In this document: in pieces, positions 17,309 to 26,151 of the stretch | How the letters are laid out: each line of letters begins with the position of its first letter | How positions within the stretch are numbered: the first letter of the stretch is position 1 | Assembly (NCBI GenBank): GCA_963601575.1 | Contig: CAVCFO010000004.1 | Location: 48,122-112,121 of the forward strand | Direction: 5' to 3' | Length of the DNA: 64,000 bases | Source of the DNA: CAG-238 sp963601575 | Lineage (GTDB): Bacteria > Bacillota > Clostridia > Peptostreptococcales > Anaerovoracaceae | Notes under the pieces: model-generated | Told to the model about the DNA's origin: nothing | Seen by the model: only the letters and a program-made list of their open reading frames with translations | Database searches by the model: none | Made by a program: the position numbers and the translations under genes

Positions 17309-19160
17309 ATATCCTTTCTGCGATTTTTTCCGGAGACAAGCCGTATCTGTCCGTCAGCTCCTCAAATGTACCCTGCTCGATAAACTTGTCCTGCCAGCCA
17401 AAGTTCAAAATCCGCATGTCTTCGCCAAGCTTCGAGCCCAGAGCTTCTCCAAAGCCCCCTGTCACCACATTGTCTTCTATGGTAACAATCAGGTTTACCG
17501 GCTCAATATTCTCGTAAAGTCTTTTTTCGATGGGTTTTACGAATGCTGTCTCCTCACAACTTGCTGTAATTCCCTTACTCTCAAGGATCTCCCGGGTCTT
17601 GCGAGCGGTCTTTTCCATCCTGCCGATCCCGATGAGTTTTACTTTCTTTGATTTTTTCCACGGAGATACAAATTTTCTGCCTGCTGCGTGATTTTCTGCC
17701 TGCTTCTCCGCCTCGCCTCTCGGATAGCGAATCGCACAAGGAGTTTCAAGTTCCAATGCGTAGTCCATGCACTCATCAAGCACTTTGTCGCAGGTTGGTG
17801 CAAGAATCGTCATGTTTGGCATCGGATTCAGGTAGCTGAGATCGAAAACTCCGTTGTGAGTCTCCCCATCTGCCCCAACGATTCCCGCCCGGTCGATCAT
17901 AAATGTTACAGGCAGATTCTGCATACATACGTCGTGGAGAATCTGATCATATGCTCTTTGCAGGAACGAAGAATAGATGCAGACAAAGGGCCTGAATCCC
18001 TCTTTTGCAAGCCCCGCGGCGAAGGTCACCGCGTGCTGCTCTGCAATTCCCACGTCAAAAAATCTGTCAGGGAACTCCTTTGCAAACTTTCCGAGTCCCG
18101 TAGCATCTCCCATAGCAGCCGTAATGGCAACGATTCTGTCGTCCTCCCTTGCAAGGCTCACAAGATGCTCCCCCATAAGGGCAGAATATGTCGGATGCTG
18201 GGGCTTCTTGAGCACCTCACCGGTTTCCGGGTCAAAGGGCGCGATCCCGTGGAATTTGTCCGGGGCTTTTTCGGCATTGCGATAGCCCTTGCCCTTCTTG
18301 GTAATTACATGGATAATAACCGGCTCGTCCAGCATTTTCGCTCTGTTAAAAGCGTCGCAGAGCTTTGCGATGTCGTGTCCATCCACCGGTCCGAAATATG
18401 TGAAGCCAAGTTCCTCGAAAAGAACTCCGCCGTAGTCCATCATGGAATATTTTATGTCATTTTTCAGTTCCGCAAGGCTGTTTGCAATGCCCTTTCCTAC
18501 GCTGGGAATTGCGGCAATTCTGTTTTTTATGAATTTTTTCGCTCCAAGATAGCCCTTGGAGGTTCTAAGAGAGTCCAAATGCTTTGAAATTCCGCCTATA
18601 TTGGGCGAAATGGACATTCCGTTGTCGTTTAGCACCACGATTACCTTTGATTTTGAGGCACCGATATTATTCAGAGCCTCATATGCCATTCCTCCCGTGA
18701 GAGAGCCGTCGCCGATAACCGCTATGACCTCGTGTTTTTCGCCTTTCAAATCCCTTGCCGCAGCCATTCCCGCCGCCGCAGAAATCGAAGTGCTGCTGTG
18801 CCCGGTATTGAAAGAATCGCAAGGGCTTTCGCCGGTTTTGGGAAATCCGCTGAGGCCGTCAAGCTGTCTTAGACTTGGAAAATCCTTTGCCCTGCCCGTG
18901 AGAATTTTGTGCACATAAGACTGATGCCCCACGTCCCAAATGATCTTATCCTTCGGGCTGTCGAAAACCTTGTGCAAGGCGATTGTCAGTTCCACGACTC
19001 CTAAATTGGAAGCAAGATGCCCGCCGGTCTTTGAAACATTGTCGAGCAGGAAATCTCTGATCGAATAGGTAAGAAGGCTCAGCTCCTTTTCGTCCATCTC
19101 CTTCAAATCCCGCGGAAAATCATATTCTAAAATGCTTTTTTTTATATTTTCTTTCATCAA
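17283..19160 (-). CDS. dxs: 1-deoxy-D-xylulose-5-phosphate synthase
   Basis: A 625-residue thiamine-diphosphate enzyme making DXP from pyruvate and glyceraldehyde 3-phosphate, the entry step of the MEP isoprenoid pathway. The TPP-binding region 'VIGDGSLTGGMAYEALNN' (about 152-170), transketolase-type 'IAEQHAVTFAAGLA' with the catalytic Glu, and a C-terminal transketolase domain are visible. It lies 5 bases downstream of ispA and overlaps tlyA, so isoprenoid precursor genes are coupled. Length is typical. Confidence 0.97.
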   Translation of the reverse strand: MMKENIKKSILEYDFPRDLKEMDEKELSLLTYSIRDFLLDNVSKTGGHLASNLGVVELTIALHKVFDSPKDKIIWDVGHQSYVHKILTGRAKDFPSLRQLDGLSGFPKTGESPCDSFNTGHSSTSISAAAGMAAARDLKGEKHEVIAVIGDGSLTGGMAYEALNNIGASKSKVIVVLNDNGMSISPNIGGISKHLDSLRTSKGYLGAKKFIKNRIAAIPSVGKGIANSLAELKNDIKYSMMDYGGVLFEELGFTYFGPVDGHDIAKLCDAFNRAKMLDEPVIIHVITKKGKGYRNAEKAPDKFHGIAPFDPETGEVLKKPQHPTYSALMGEHLVSLAREDDRIVAITAAMGDATGLGKFAKEFPDRFFDVGIAEQHAVTFAAGLAKEGFRPFVCIYSSFLQRAYDQILHDVCMQNLPVTFMIDRAGIVGADGETHNGVFDLSYLNPMPNMTILAPTCDKVLDECMDYALELETPCAIRYPRGEAEKQAENHAAGRKFVSPWKKSKKVKLIGIGRMEKTARKTREILESKGITASCEETAFVKPIEKRLYENIEPVNLIVTIEDNVVTGGFGEALGSKLGEDMRILNFGWQDKFIEQGTFEELTDRYGLSPEKIAERICEALERKA

Positions 19161-19165
19161 AATTC

Positions 19166-20059
19166 CTAATGTCTTCTGTCTTTTAGTTCAAGCACCAAAT
19201 CTCTGAAAAATTCGGCATTGTCATAATAGTCTGCAATGGCTTCCACCGCAGCCTCTGTCAGCTGCTCAAGCCTTTCCTTTGCCTCAGCTAGCCCGTTTAT
19301 GCTGGTATATGTGGTCTTGTTTTTCTTCTTGTCGGAGCCTGTTTCTTTGCCGAGTTCATCCGTTGTTCCAACCTCGTCGAGTATATCATCTGCAATCTGA
19401 TAGGCAAGTCCGAGATTTTCGGCATAAATATCAAGCTGCGCCAGCATATCCGAAGATGGATTCCCAAGATAAAGCCCTGCCTTTATGGCGGACTTGATGA
19501 GTGCGCCGGTTTTGTTTATATGTATATATTCGAGCATCTCGTTGGAACAGTCATTTGCTTCGGCTTCGATATCAGAAACCTGCCCCGCAACCATGCCTCG
19601 GCAGCCCGCTCCCTTTGCAATTTCGTAAGATGCGTTGATCCTCTTGCGCATTTTTTCCGGCTCATCGAAATAGAGCATCATGTCCTTGTTTATCGCCTCA
19701 AATGCCGTGGTCAAAAGCCCGTCTCCTGCTAAAATCGCAATGGCATCGCCATAGATCTTGTGATTGGTCGGAAGCCCCCGCCTGAGGTCGTCGTTATCCA
19801 TAGCCGGAAGATCGTCGTGAATCAGCGAATAGGTGTGAATGTACTCCATGGCGCAGGCGTAAGGAACAGCTTCCCTGATGTCGCCTCCCGCGAACTCACA
19901 TGCCGCAAGAAGAAGCACAGGTCTTAGGCGTTTGCCCCCTGCCGTGAGGCTATACTTCATGGACTCATAGAGCGAAATACTCTTGTTGTCTATGTTAGGA
20001 ATGAAATCCAAAAGGTGTGCGTCGATGATTTCTTTGTAATCCTGATAACTTCTTTCCAT
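19166..20059 (-). CDS. ispA: Polyprenyl (farnesyl/geranyl) diphosphate synthase
   Basis: A 297-residue prenyl transferase. The first aspartate-rich motif 'DDLPAMDNDDLRRG' (DDxxxxD) and second 'DDILDE' are intact, as is 'GDGLL'. The residue pattern before the first motif fits a short-chain farnesyl-type enzyme. It condenses IPP with allylic diphosphates, using products of the MEP pathway whose first gene dxs is next downstream. The xseB gene is 19 bases upstream, matching the common xseAB-ispA-dxs order. Confidence 0.95.
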   Translation of the reverse strand: MERSYQDYKEIIDAHLLDFIPNIDNKSISLYESMKYSLTAGGKRLRPVLLLAACEFAGGDIREAVPYACAMEYIHTYSLIHDDLPAMDNDDLRRGLPTNHKIYGDAIAILAGDGLLTTAFEAINKDMMLYFDEPEKMRKRINASYEIAKGAGCRGMVAGQVSDIEAEANDCSNEMLEYIHINKTGALIKSAIKAGLYLGNPSSDMLAQLDIYAENLGLAYQIADDILDEVGTTDELGKETGSDKKKNKTTYTSINGLAEAKERLEQLTEAAVEAIADYYDNAEFFRDLVLELKDRRH

Positions 20060-20078
20060 AGCGTAAACCTCCGTTTCC

Positions 20079-20255
20079 CTATTGCTGCGTATATATTTCG
20101 ATCTTTTGCTTTGCGCTGTTTAAAATTTCCTCGCAAGCCTTGTAGCACTTGATACCTTCTTCGTAGCACTTCACCGCCTCGTCAAGGCTGGTCTTTTCGT
20201 CCCTTATCTTTTCGGACATCGCTTCAAGTTTTTTCATCGATTCTTCAAATGTCAT
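20079..20255 (-). CDS. xseB: Exodeoxyribonuclease VII small subunit
   Basis: A 58-residue protein beginning MTFEESMKKLEAM, with the family's helical heptads and the 'SLDEAVKCYEEGIKCYKACE' core. It assembles as multiple copies along the XseA helix to form exonuclease VII, which degrades single-stranded DNA. The position 5 bases downstream of xseA and upstream of ispA is the conserved one. The ATG is preceded by a GAGGTAAGG ribosome binding site inside the end of xseA. It is short enough to be missed by automatic calling. Confidence 0.95.
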   Translation of the reverse strand: MTFEESMKKLEAMSEKIRDEKTSLDEAVKCYEEGIKCYKACEEILNSAKQKIEIYTQQ

Positions 20256-20260
20256 TGTCC

Positions 20261-21400
20261 TTACCTCGCATAAATTTCTGTCGCCTTTACCTTAACCCTG
20301 CCGTCTCTTAGGGCTATTTCGTATTCGCCGCCAACTTCGAGGGATAAAATCGAGCCTATAACCTCGCCCCGCGGGGTCTGCATGATGGAATATCCCTTTG
20401 CCAAAACGTTCTTTGGATTATTTTCCTCCAAAATCAAGCTGAATTTTTCCATTTTGTGCTCTGCGAAAGTCAAAATACTTCGCAGGGCGCTTTGCATTTC
20501 CAAAAGGTAGTTGCAAGATGTGAGCTTGTCTAACTTGATCTTGCCTTTCATCTCCGCTACAAGATTATCCCTATAAAACTCAATTTTTCTCCGAAGTTCA
20601 TATGTATCCGGAACAGCCGTCTCCGCCGCCGCCGTAGGGGTTTCCGCTCTTTTGTCCGCGACAAAATCCGCAATGGTAAAGTCGATCTCATGTCCCACCG
20701 CCGAGATAACAGGTATTTTTGACCTGTAAATAGCCCGTGCGACGCACTCTTGGTTAAACGTTTGCAAATCCTCTGCAGCGCCGCCGCCTCTGCCTACGAT
20801 GAGGGTGTCAATATCGTCAAACTTTTCGTTTATCTCATCGAGTCTTGCCGCTATGTCGGAGGCAGCCGCCTCACCCTGCACAAGGACAGGGAAAATCACG
20901 ATATCCACAAGGTTTGTCCTGCTTTTTATGATTTTGAGAATATCCTGCAAGGCCGCGCCGGTTTCGGAGGTGACTATGCCGATCTTTCGCGGAAATTCCG
21001 GAATCGGTTTCTTATGTTCAATCGAAAAGAGTCCTTCGGCGTCGAGTTTCTTTTTTAGAATTTCAAAAGCCGCCGCAAGCTCTCCCTCGCCGCAAGGCTC
21101 AATGCTTCTTACAAAAAGCGTATATGTTCCGCCTTTTTTGTAAACGTTTATATAGCCGTTGATAATTATTTTGAGTCCGTCGTCGAGCGGAATTTGCAAA
21201 TTTTTCACATAGCTTGCAGGGAAAAAGCAGTTGATTTTGCTATTTTCGTCCGTTATGGAAAAATATATGTGCCCGCTGCTGTGATATTTCAGGTTGGTAA
21301 TCTCTCCGGTTACGCGTATATTTCCAAGCAACGGGTCAGTGGAAAGCACCCTGCTTATATATTCATTCAGTTGTGTTACGCTAACAGGCTTTAGAGCCAT
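20261..21400 (-). CDS. xseA: Exodeoxyribonuclease VII large subunit
   Basis: A 379-residue XseA. The N-terminal OB-fold ('VTQLNEYISRVLSTDPLLGNI', about residues 5-95) binds single strands; the catalytic core follows, with 'GIVTSETGAALQDI', 'VGRGGGAAEDL' and 'SAVGHEIDFTIADFVAD'. It is shorter than many XseA proteins, mainly in the coiled-coil C-terminal part. Its start overlaps the TsaD-like gene end by 10 bases. It pairs with xseB directly downstream. Confidence 0.94.
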   Translation of the reverse strand: MALKPVSVTQLNEYISRVLSTDPLLGNIRVTGEITNLKYHSSGHIYFSITDENSKINCFFPASYVKNLQIPLDDGLKIIINGYINVYKKGGTYTLFVRSIEPCGEGELAAAFEILKKKLDAEGLFSIEHKKPIPEFPRKIGIVTSETGAALQDILKIIKSRTNLVDIVIFPVLVQGEAAASDIAARLDEINEKFDDIDTLIVGRGGGAAEDLQTFNQECVARAIYRSKIPVISAVGHEIDFTIADFVADKRAETPTAAAETAVPDTYELRRKIEFYRDNLVAEMKGKIKLDKLTSCNYLLEMQSALRSILTFAEHKMEKFSLILEENNPKNVLAKGYSIMQTPRGEVIGSILSLEVGGEYEIALRDGRVKVKATEIYAR

Positions 21401-22338
21401 ATTTTTTTACCTCCGAGAAGGGCTGTCCCTATTGCATTATCTGCTGACAGCTCAGGTTTTCCGAATACGACATTCAGATCCTTATAAATATGTTCGCTCA
21501 AATAATTTCTCATAAATTGGCTACAGGAAACGCCGCCTGCATATATGAAATTGTTTACTTTGTATTTATGAGAAAGCTGCATGGTCATCTCAGCGACAGA
21601 TGCCGACAGCTTTTCGAAGAGTTCGCATACGAGATCTTCATGCACACATTCCTCCAATGTATGCTGGCATTGCGTCTCGATTCCCGAAAGATTGACATAG
21701 CCGTCTTTTACTTTGATCTTTGTGAGCACGTTCGTATGTCCCGAGGAGCAAAGAGCGATCTTGTCGAGTGCCTCACCGCACGGAAAATCATAGCCAAGAC
21801 TTACCCCAACTCTGTCAAGAACCTGACCGTAGGCGATGTCTTTTGAGCCTCCTACTATTTCAAGCTTTCCGCTCTCGTCAAGGAGCAAAGCCTCGGTAGT
21901 TCCTCCGCTGAAATGAAAGCAAATAAGCGGGGCCTCGTCCTTCAAAGCAGAATAATGCCTTATGGCTTCGATATGCCCTTCTTGATGAGAAAATGTCTGA
22001 AGCTCAATTCCCATAGCTGCCGCAAGCGCTCTGGCATATCCGAGCCCTGCCGTGAAAACCGGCATGTATGATCCATCGACGGGCCTGGGCCTTGCAGAAA
22101 CCGAAATTGCCGCTATATTTTTTCGTATATATTCGTTCGCAAAAGCAGCTTCTATCGCCTCCGGGAGCTTTTGGACGTGCTGAAAGAAAGCCTCGGATTG
22201 CCTAAGACCTCTTTCGCCACGCTTGACACTCAAAAACTCCTGGCTGTTAAATAGCAGCTTTCCCGCTCTGCCCACTACCGCAACCGAAGTTTTATAATTG
22301 CTCGTGTCAATTCCCATCGACAATAATTCCTTTTCCAT
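21391..22338 (-). CDS. TsaD/Kae1-like paralogue (M22 glycoprotease fold)
   Basis: A 315-residue ASKHA-fold protein related to TsaD. N-terminal 'MGIDTSNYKTSVAVV', the metal-site motif 'SHQEGHIEAIRH' and 'CFHFSGGTTEALLL' are visible. It is a divergent paralogue found in Clostridia next to nusB and xseA, and often called O-sialoglycoprotein endopeptidase. True TsaD makes t6A in tRNA; whether this paralogue does is unknown, and the genome likely has a standard tsaD elsewhere. It starts 20 bases after the nusB stop. Confidence 0.82.
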   Translation of the reverse strand: MEKELLSMGIDTSNYKTSVAVVGRAGKLLFNSQEFLSVKRGERGLRQSEAFFQHVQKLPEAIEAAFANEYIRKNIAAISVSARPRPVDGSYMPVFTAGLGYARALAAAMGIELQTFSHQEGHIEAIRHYSALKDEAPLICFHFSGGTTEALLLDESGKLEIVGGSKDIAYGQVLDRVGVSLGYDFPCGEALDKIALCSSGHTNVLTKIKVKDGYVNLSGIETQCQHTLEECVHEDLVCELFEKLSASVAEMTMQLSHKYKVNNFIYAGGVSCSQFMRNYLSEHIYKDLNVVFGKPELSADNAIGTALLGGKKIWL

Positions 22339-22358
22339 TCTTTTGCCTTTCGAAAATA

Positions 22359-22793
22359 CTAAAGATTTTTAACGATTTTGCCCAAAATGGCATTTACAAA
22401 TTTCGGCGATTGCTCCGTTCCGTAAATTTTGCTGAGGTTGACAGCCTCATTCACCGCAACCGCAGCCGGAACGTCATCCGCATAAATAATTTCGGCCAGG
22501 GCAACCCTTGTTATAGCAAGATCGGATTTTGGCATTCTCGTCGTAGGCCATCCGTCGCTTGCTATATTTATGTCTAAGTCGATCTTTTCTATATTTTCCA
22601 GCAGGCCATGCAAAACAGCATTGACATATGCCGTTTGAGTTCCAAATTTCTTTCCGCTCAGATATCTTTCGATATGTGCAAGGTCCAGGTCCTTCTGAGC
22701 GTCCATCTGGAAAACAGTCTGCATGAGGAATTCTCTGGCTTCCTTTCTAGTAAATTTTGCAGATTGATTTTTTATAGCTTCTTCTCTTTTCAT
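22359..22793 (-). CDS. nusB: Transcription antitermination factor NusB
   Basis: A 144-residue all-helical NusB. 'RKEAREFLMQTVFQMD', 'SDLAITRVALAEI' and 'AAVAVNEAVNLSKIYGTEQSPKFVNAILGKI' are the hallmark segments. It binds boxA RNA with NusE (S10) during rRNA antitermination. I chose the ATG at 22793 because GGAAGGAAA lies 10 bases upstream; an earlier in-frame codon adds 8 residues. It follows an Asp23 gene, a standard Firmicutes arrangement. Confidence 0.95.
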   Translation of the reverse strand: MKREEAIKNQSAKFTRKEAREFLMQTVFQMDAQKDLDLAHIERYLSGKKFGTQTAYVNAVLHGLLENIEKIDLDINIASDGWPTTRMPKSDLAITRVALAEIIYADDVPAAVAVNEAVNLSKIYGTEQSPKFVNAILGKIVKNL

Positions 22794-22820
22794 TATTATT
22801 TTCCTTCCGAGTATCATGCG

Positions 22821-23171
22821 CTACCAGCTGACGCCTTGCACATGAATATTTACTGCGGCAAGCTCCAGCTCGGCAATATTTTTTACCGAATCTTTGACCG
22901 CATTTTGTATATCCCACGCAACCTGCGGGATTTTCATGCCGAACTTTACTATGACGAAGATATCAATTTGCACAGTTCCGTCCTTTTCGATATTGACTTT
23001 TACTCCTGAGCTTGCGGAATCCTTGCCATATAGCATCTTTGTGAGGTTATCCGTGAAGCTGTCGCAAAGACTGCTGACGCCCGGAACGCCGAGCGTCGCT
23101 TTCATGGCAGCTTTGCAGATAATTTCTTCCGAAATTTTATTAAAAATTTGTTTATCGTTTGTTCCTGCCAT
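22821..23171 (-). CDS. Asp23/Gls24 family envelope protein
   Basis: A 116-residue protein of the Asp23/YqhY group. A predicted helical start is followed by the core 'VKVNIEKDGTVQIDIFVIVKFGMKIPQVAWDIQNAVKDSV'. YqhY-type proteins next to nusB are linked with regulation of acetyl-CoA carboxylase or envelope stress in some Firmicutes. No lipid-synthesis gene is adjacent here. It is the first gene of the Asp23-nusB-tsaD-like-xseAB-ispA-dxs-tlyA unit and has its own promoter. A second Asp23 gene occurs at 55.1 kb. Confidence 0.9.
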   Translation of the reverse strand: MAGTNDKQIFNKISEEIICKAAMKATLGVPGVSSLCDSFTDNLTKMLYGKDSASSGVKVNIEKDGTVQIDIFVIVKFGMKIPQVAWDIQNAVKDSVKNIAELELAAVNIHVQGVSW

Positions 23172-23189
23172 TTTGCATACCTCAGAACC

Positions 23190-23218
23190 ATTATAGCAGA
23201 AAAGCCCCTCTTTTACAA
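23190..23218 (-). promoter_or_regulatory. Promoter of the Asp23-nusB-xse-isp operon
   Basis: Minus strand: -35 TTGTAA (23213-23218), a 17-base spacer and perfect -10 TATAAT (23190-23195) with an extended TGC. The -35 and spacer lie inside the nhaC terminator hairpin. The predicted start is near 23183, only about 12 bases before the ATG. Confidence 0.65.
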
Positions 23219-23244
23219 TGAAAATCGATGTAATAAATAGGGGC
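23204..23244 (-). terminator. Likely intrinsic terminator of nhaC
   Basis: GCCCCT and AGGGGC pair across a long loop that has its own internal TTACA/TGTAA pairing. On the minus strand the stem is followed by TTTTC. It begins 9 bases after the nhaC stop. Confidence 0.5.
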
Positions 23245-23252
23245 CCTCGCTC

Positions 23253-24557
23253 TTAGAAATAGTGCTTTTTTAAGAAGAAATATGTCAGCGGCAGCGCATA
23301 CATATATACCGCATACGGCAGGCACTCCGCGCTTACGCCGAAGAAAGAAAGCGGAACCGAGCAGCCTATGCACCAAGGAACAAGACATGAAACAAGGATT
23401 ACCGAATTTTCCATATCTATCATCATCTCCTCCTTCGAACCGCCGCCTTCAAGATATGGCTTTTTCATGAGATCCGCACATATAAGCGTTGCAATGGTCT
23501 GGTTACAGAATATCATCGCAGAAATGAGACTCATGCCGAACATAATCGTATATCTGCCTAGCCTTGTGCACATGTCGCCAAGCTTTCCTTGCAGATTATC
23601 AAGCATCCCGGTCTCCGTAAATATTCCCGAATAGGAACTGGATATTATGAGTATTATCACGATTTCCAGCATGGAAACAAGCCCGCCGCCGTTGAGGATT
23701 TCGCCAAGTCCTCCTGCCTCTGCCTTGTAGCCAAAGATGCAAACTTTCAGGACTTCCGGAAGTGGAACCTTTTGCACCAGACAGGAAACCAAAATTCCGC
23801 TTGCGATGCTCGCCAGCATGGATGTAATTACCCCAACCTTTAGCAGTGGCAGCAAAATCATAAATACTGCCGGGACGAAAGCCCATGGCGAGAGTATAAA
23901 TTCACTTTCAAATGCCTTGACAAGCTCCTCGTCTACATGGCTTATCGGATTCATAACAGAGAGCATGGCATATATAAGGACCGTAAGGACAAAAGGCGCT
24001 ATCGCAACTTTCATCATTAGTCTTACGTTCTCATAAATTTTCGTATCGGTGACGCTTGCAACCATGTTGGCGCTTGAGGATACGGGAGAGCCACGGTCCC
24101 CGAAATATACGCCGCTCATCAGAACTCCTGCTGTTATCACAGGATCAACTCCTCCGCTTCTTGCTAGGGTCATAAATATGACTCCTACAGTTCCCGCGAC
24201 CCCGAAGGATGTCCCCAGCGCATAGCTGAGAAGGCACGAAAGCAGAAATGTTATGAGCAAAAAAAGATACGGCGTGATAATTCGCATTCCGTAATACACG
24301 AAGACTGTAATAGTACCCGAAATGCGCCATGTCGCCGTAACAAATCCGATTATACACATGACTTCTATAACTATGATTGAGCTTTTGCCGCCCTGAATCC
24401 CCATTTTCGCCATAGAGCTTATGGAATGCCCGCGGTGCTTGCCGACTGCCATAAATGCAAGAAGCCCTATGAGAAGTGCAATTATCATAGAAAAGTCAAA
24501 TATTATAGCCGCAACCATTGCAGCCAAAAATACAAAAAATGCAACGAGAAGATCCAT
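23253..24557 (-). CDS. NhaC family Na+/H+ antiporter
   Basis: A 434-residue polytopic membrane protein with about 11-12 hydrophobic segments. 'GVYFGDRGSPVSSSANMVASVTDTKI'-type sequence (charged GDRGSP loop near residue 150) is typical of the NhaC/ArcD-related antiporter family. Members exchange Na+ for H+, or in some cases malate/lactate. The specific ion pair is not determined. It is 35 bases downstream of rpe, with a terminator after it. Confidence 0.85.
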   Translation of the reverse strand: MDLLVAFFVFLAAMVAAIIFDFSMIIALLIGLLAFMAVGKHRGHSISSMAKMGIQGGKSSIIVIEVMCIIGFVTATWRISGTITVFVYYGMRIITPYLFLLITFLLSCLLSYALGTSFGVAGTVGVIFMTLARSGGVDPVITAGVLMSGVYFGDRGSPVSSSANMVASVTDTKIYENVRLMMKVAIAPFVLTVLIYAMLSVMNPISHVDEELVKAFESEFILSPWAFVPAVFMILLPLLKVGVITSMLASIASGILVSCLVQKVPLPEVLKVCIFGYKAEAGGLGEILNGGGLVSMLEIVIILIISSSYSGIFTETGMLDNLQGKLGDMCTRLGRYTIMFGMSLISAMIFCNQTIATLICADLMKKPYLEGGGSKEEMMIDMENSVILVSCLVPWCIGCSVPLSFFGVSAECLPYAVYMYALPLTYFFLKKHYF

Positions 24558-24592
24558 TTCAAAACCTCAGTTATCAGTTATATGAACAAATA

Positions 24593-25237
24593 TTAAAATT
24601 TTCTGAAAGCTGCGACCGCTTCCTCGGGATTTTGCGCCTTAAAGACCGCAGAGCCCGCAACGGCAATCTCAACTCCGGCCTTCGCAAGCATTTCGATATT
24701 ACCTTCGGTAACGCCGCCGTCAATTTCGATTGCAAAATCATATCCCTTTTCTCGTTTGAGCTTTGCTAGCTCCTCGACCTTGGAAACGGTGCTTTGGATA
24801 AATTTCTGACCGCCGAAGCCCGGATTTACGGACATTATCAATAGGAGATCGGCATCCTCAAGCACGCACGAAAGCGTGGACACGGGAGTTGCCGGATTTA
24901 TTGCGATCCCGGCCTTTATGCCATGGGACTTTATCTTTTGGATCGTCCTGTTGAGATGGCGCGACGCCTCCTGGTGAACCGTGATAAATTCCGTCTGGGA
25001 TGTTGCGAAATCGTCTATATAATCATCCGGATTTTCGATCATGAGGTGTACATCATAAGGCAGGCTCGTCTTTCCGTTAAGGCATTTCATCACGGGCGCA
25101 CCGAAGCTGATATTCGGCACAAAATGGCCGTCCATAACATCTACATGTATGTAGTCTGCCCCGCCTCTTTCGATCTTTTTTATATCCTCAATCAGCTTTG
25201 CAAAATCAGCAGACAAAATTGATGGCGCTATTTTCAT
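24593..25237 (-). CDS. rpe: Ribulose-phosphate 3-epimerase
   Basis: A 214-residue TIM-barrel enzyme interconverting ribulose 5-phosphate and xylulose 5-phosphate. 'APSILSADFAKL', 'HVDVMDGHFVPNISFG', 'DVHLMIENPD', 'MSVNPGFGGQKFI' and 'EIDGGV' carry the catalytic aspartates and histidines. Length is standard. It follows rsgA by 35 bases in the conserved rsgA-rpe pairing of Firmicutes. Confidence 0.97.
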   Translation of the reverse strand: MKIAPSILSADFAKLIEDIKKIERGGADYIHVDVMDGHFVPNISFGAPVMKCLNGKTSLPYDVHLMIENPDDYIDDFATSQTEFITVHQEASRHLNRTIQKIKSHGIKAGIAINPATPVSTLSCVLEDADLLLIMSVNPGFGGQKFIQSTVSKVEELAKLKREKGYDFAIEIDGGVTEGNIEMLAKAGVEIAVAGSAVFKAQNPEEAVAAFRKF

Positions 25238-25272
25238 CTTTAACCTCTTTCCTTTCTATGGCCGCTGTGCGG

Positions 25273-26145
25273 TCAATATTTTCTTTTGTTTCTCAGCTCT
25301 TCCATGTTTGCGACATACGAAGCATATCTTTTCCGGTGAATCTTTCCATCCGATACGGCCTTTCTGATAGCACATTCCGGCTCCCTTAGGTGTCTGCAAT
25401 TATCATATTTGCAAGCACCTGCATAAGGTAAGAATTCAGGATAAAACTTCCAAAGCTCATCCTCAGCCGCCTCCAAAATCTCAAAGGATGTGAATCCCGG
25501 CGTATCGAATATCTTCGCACCGCACTCGGCATCGAATATTTCAACATGACGAGTCGTATGTTTGCCGCGATTGGTCTTCTCGCTTATGGAGCCTGTTTCC
25601 ATATTGGCATGGGGTATTATGGCATTGATTATTGTCGATTTTCCGACGCCTGAGGGGCCTGCAAGAGCTGCCCTTTTCCCCGAAAGCAAATTCTCAAGTT
25701 CAGCTATACCTTGACCCGTCGTTGCACTTATCGATAAAACATTATAGACAGGTTCATATATGGCCTTTATTGCATCTATTTTTTCTTCGTCTGCCAAATC
25801 GCACTTGTTTATGCAAATTATCGCATCGGCCCCGTTCATCTCTGCCATTATGAGAAACTTGTCAATCAATGCAAAATTCGGCCTAGGCTTTTGCGGTGCA
25901 AATACTACCGCGAAAATATCCACATTAGCGATGGGCGGTCTTATGAAGCGATTCTTGCGCGGGAGAATTTCTTCGATAATTCCCTGCTTCTTTTCTTCGT
26001 CGATAATGCTGATTTTTACATTATCTCCTACCGTGAGGGTTATTCCTTCCTTCTTGAAAATTCCTCTCCCCTTCGCCTCGAACAAGCCTTTTTCTGTTTC
26101 AACATAATAGAATCCGCCGATTCCTTTTTTTATCAATCCAAGCAT
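25273..26145 (-). CDS. rsgA: Ribosome small-subunit-dependent GTPase RsgA
   Basis: A 290-residue circularly permuted GTPase for late 30S assembly. An N-terminal OB-fold (about 1-65) is followed by the G domain with NKCD (G4), then GPSGVGKST (G1) and 'DTPGF' (G3), in permuted order. The C-terminal zinc site uses 'CKYDNCRHLREPECAI' (Cys, Cys, His, Cys). It sits 6 bases downstream of the PASTA kinase gene, as in the conserved prpC-prkC-rsgA-rpe cluster. Confidence 0.97.
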   Translation of the reverse strand: MLGLIKKGIGGFYYVETEKGLFEAKGRGIFKKEGITLTVGDNVKISIIDEEKKQGIIEEILPRKNRFIRPPIANVDIFAVVFAPQKPRPNFALIDKFLIMAEMNGADAIICINKCDLADEEKIDAIKAIYEPVYNVLSISATTGQGIAELENLLSGKRAALAGPSGVGKSTIINAIIPHANMETGSISEKTNRGKHTTRHVEIFDAECGAKIFDTPGFTSFEILEAAEDELWKFYPEFLPYAGACKYDNCRHLREPECAIRKAVSDGKIHRKRYASYVANMEELRNKRKY

Positions 26146-26151
26146 AGGCAG

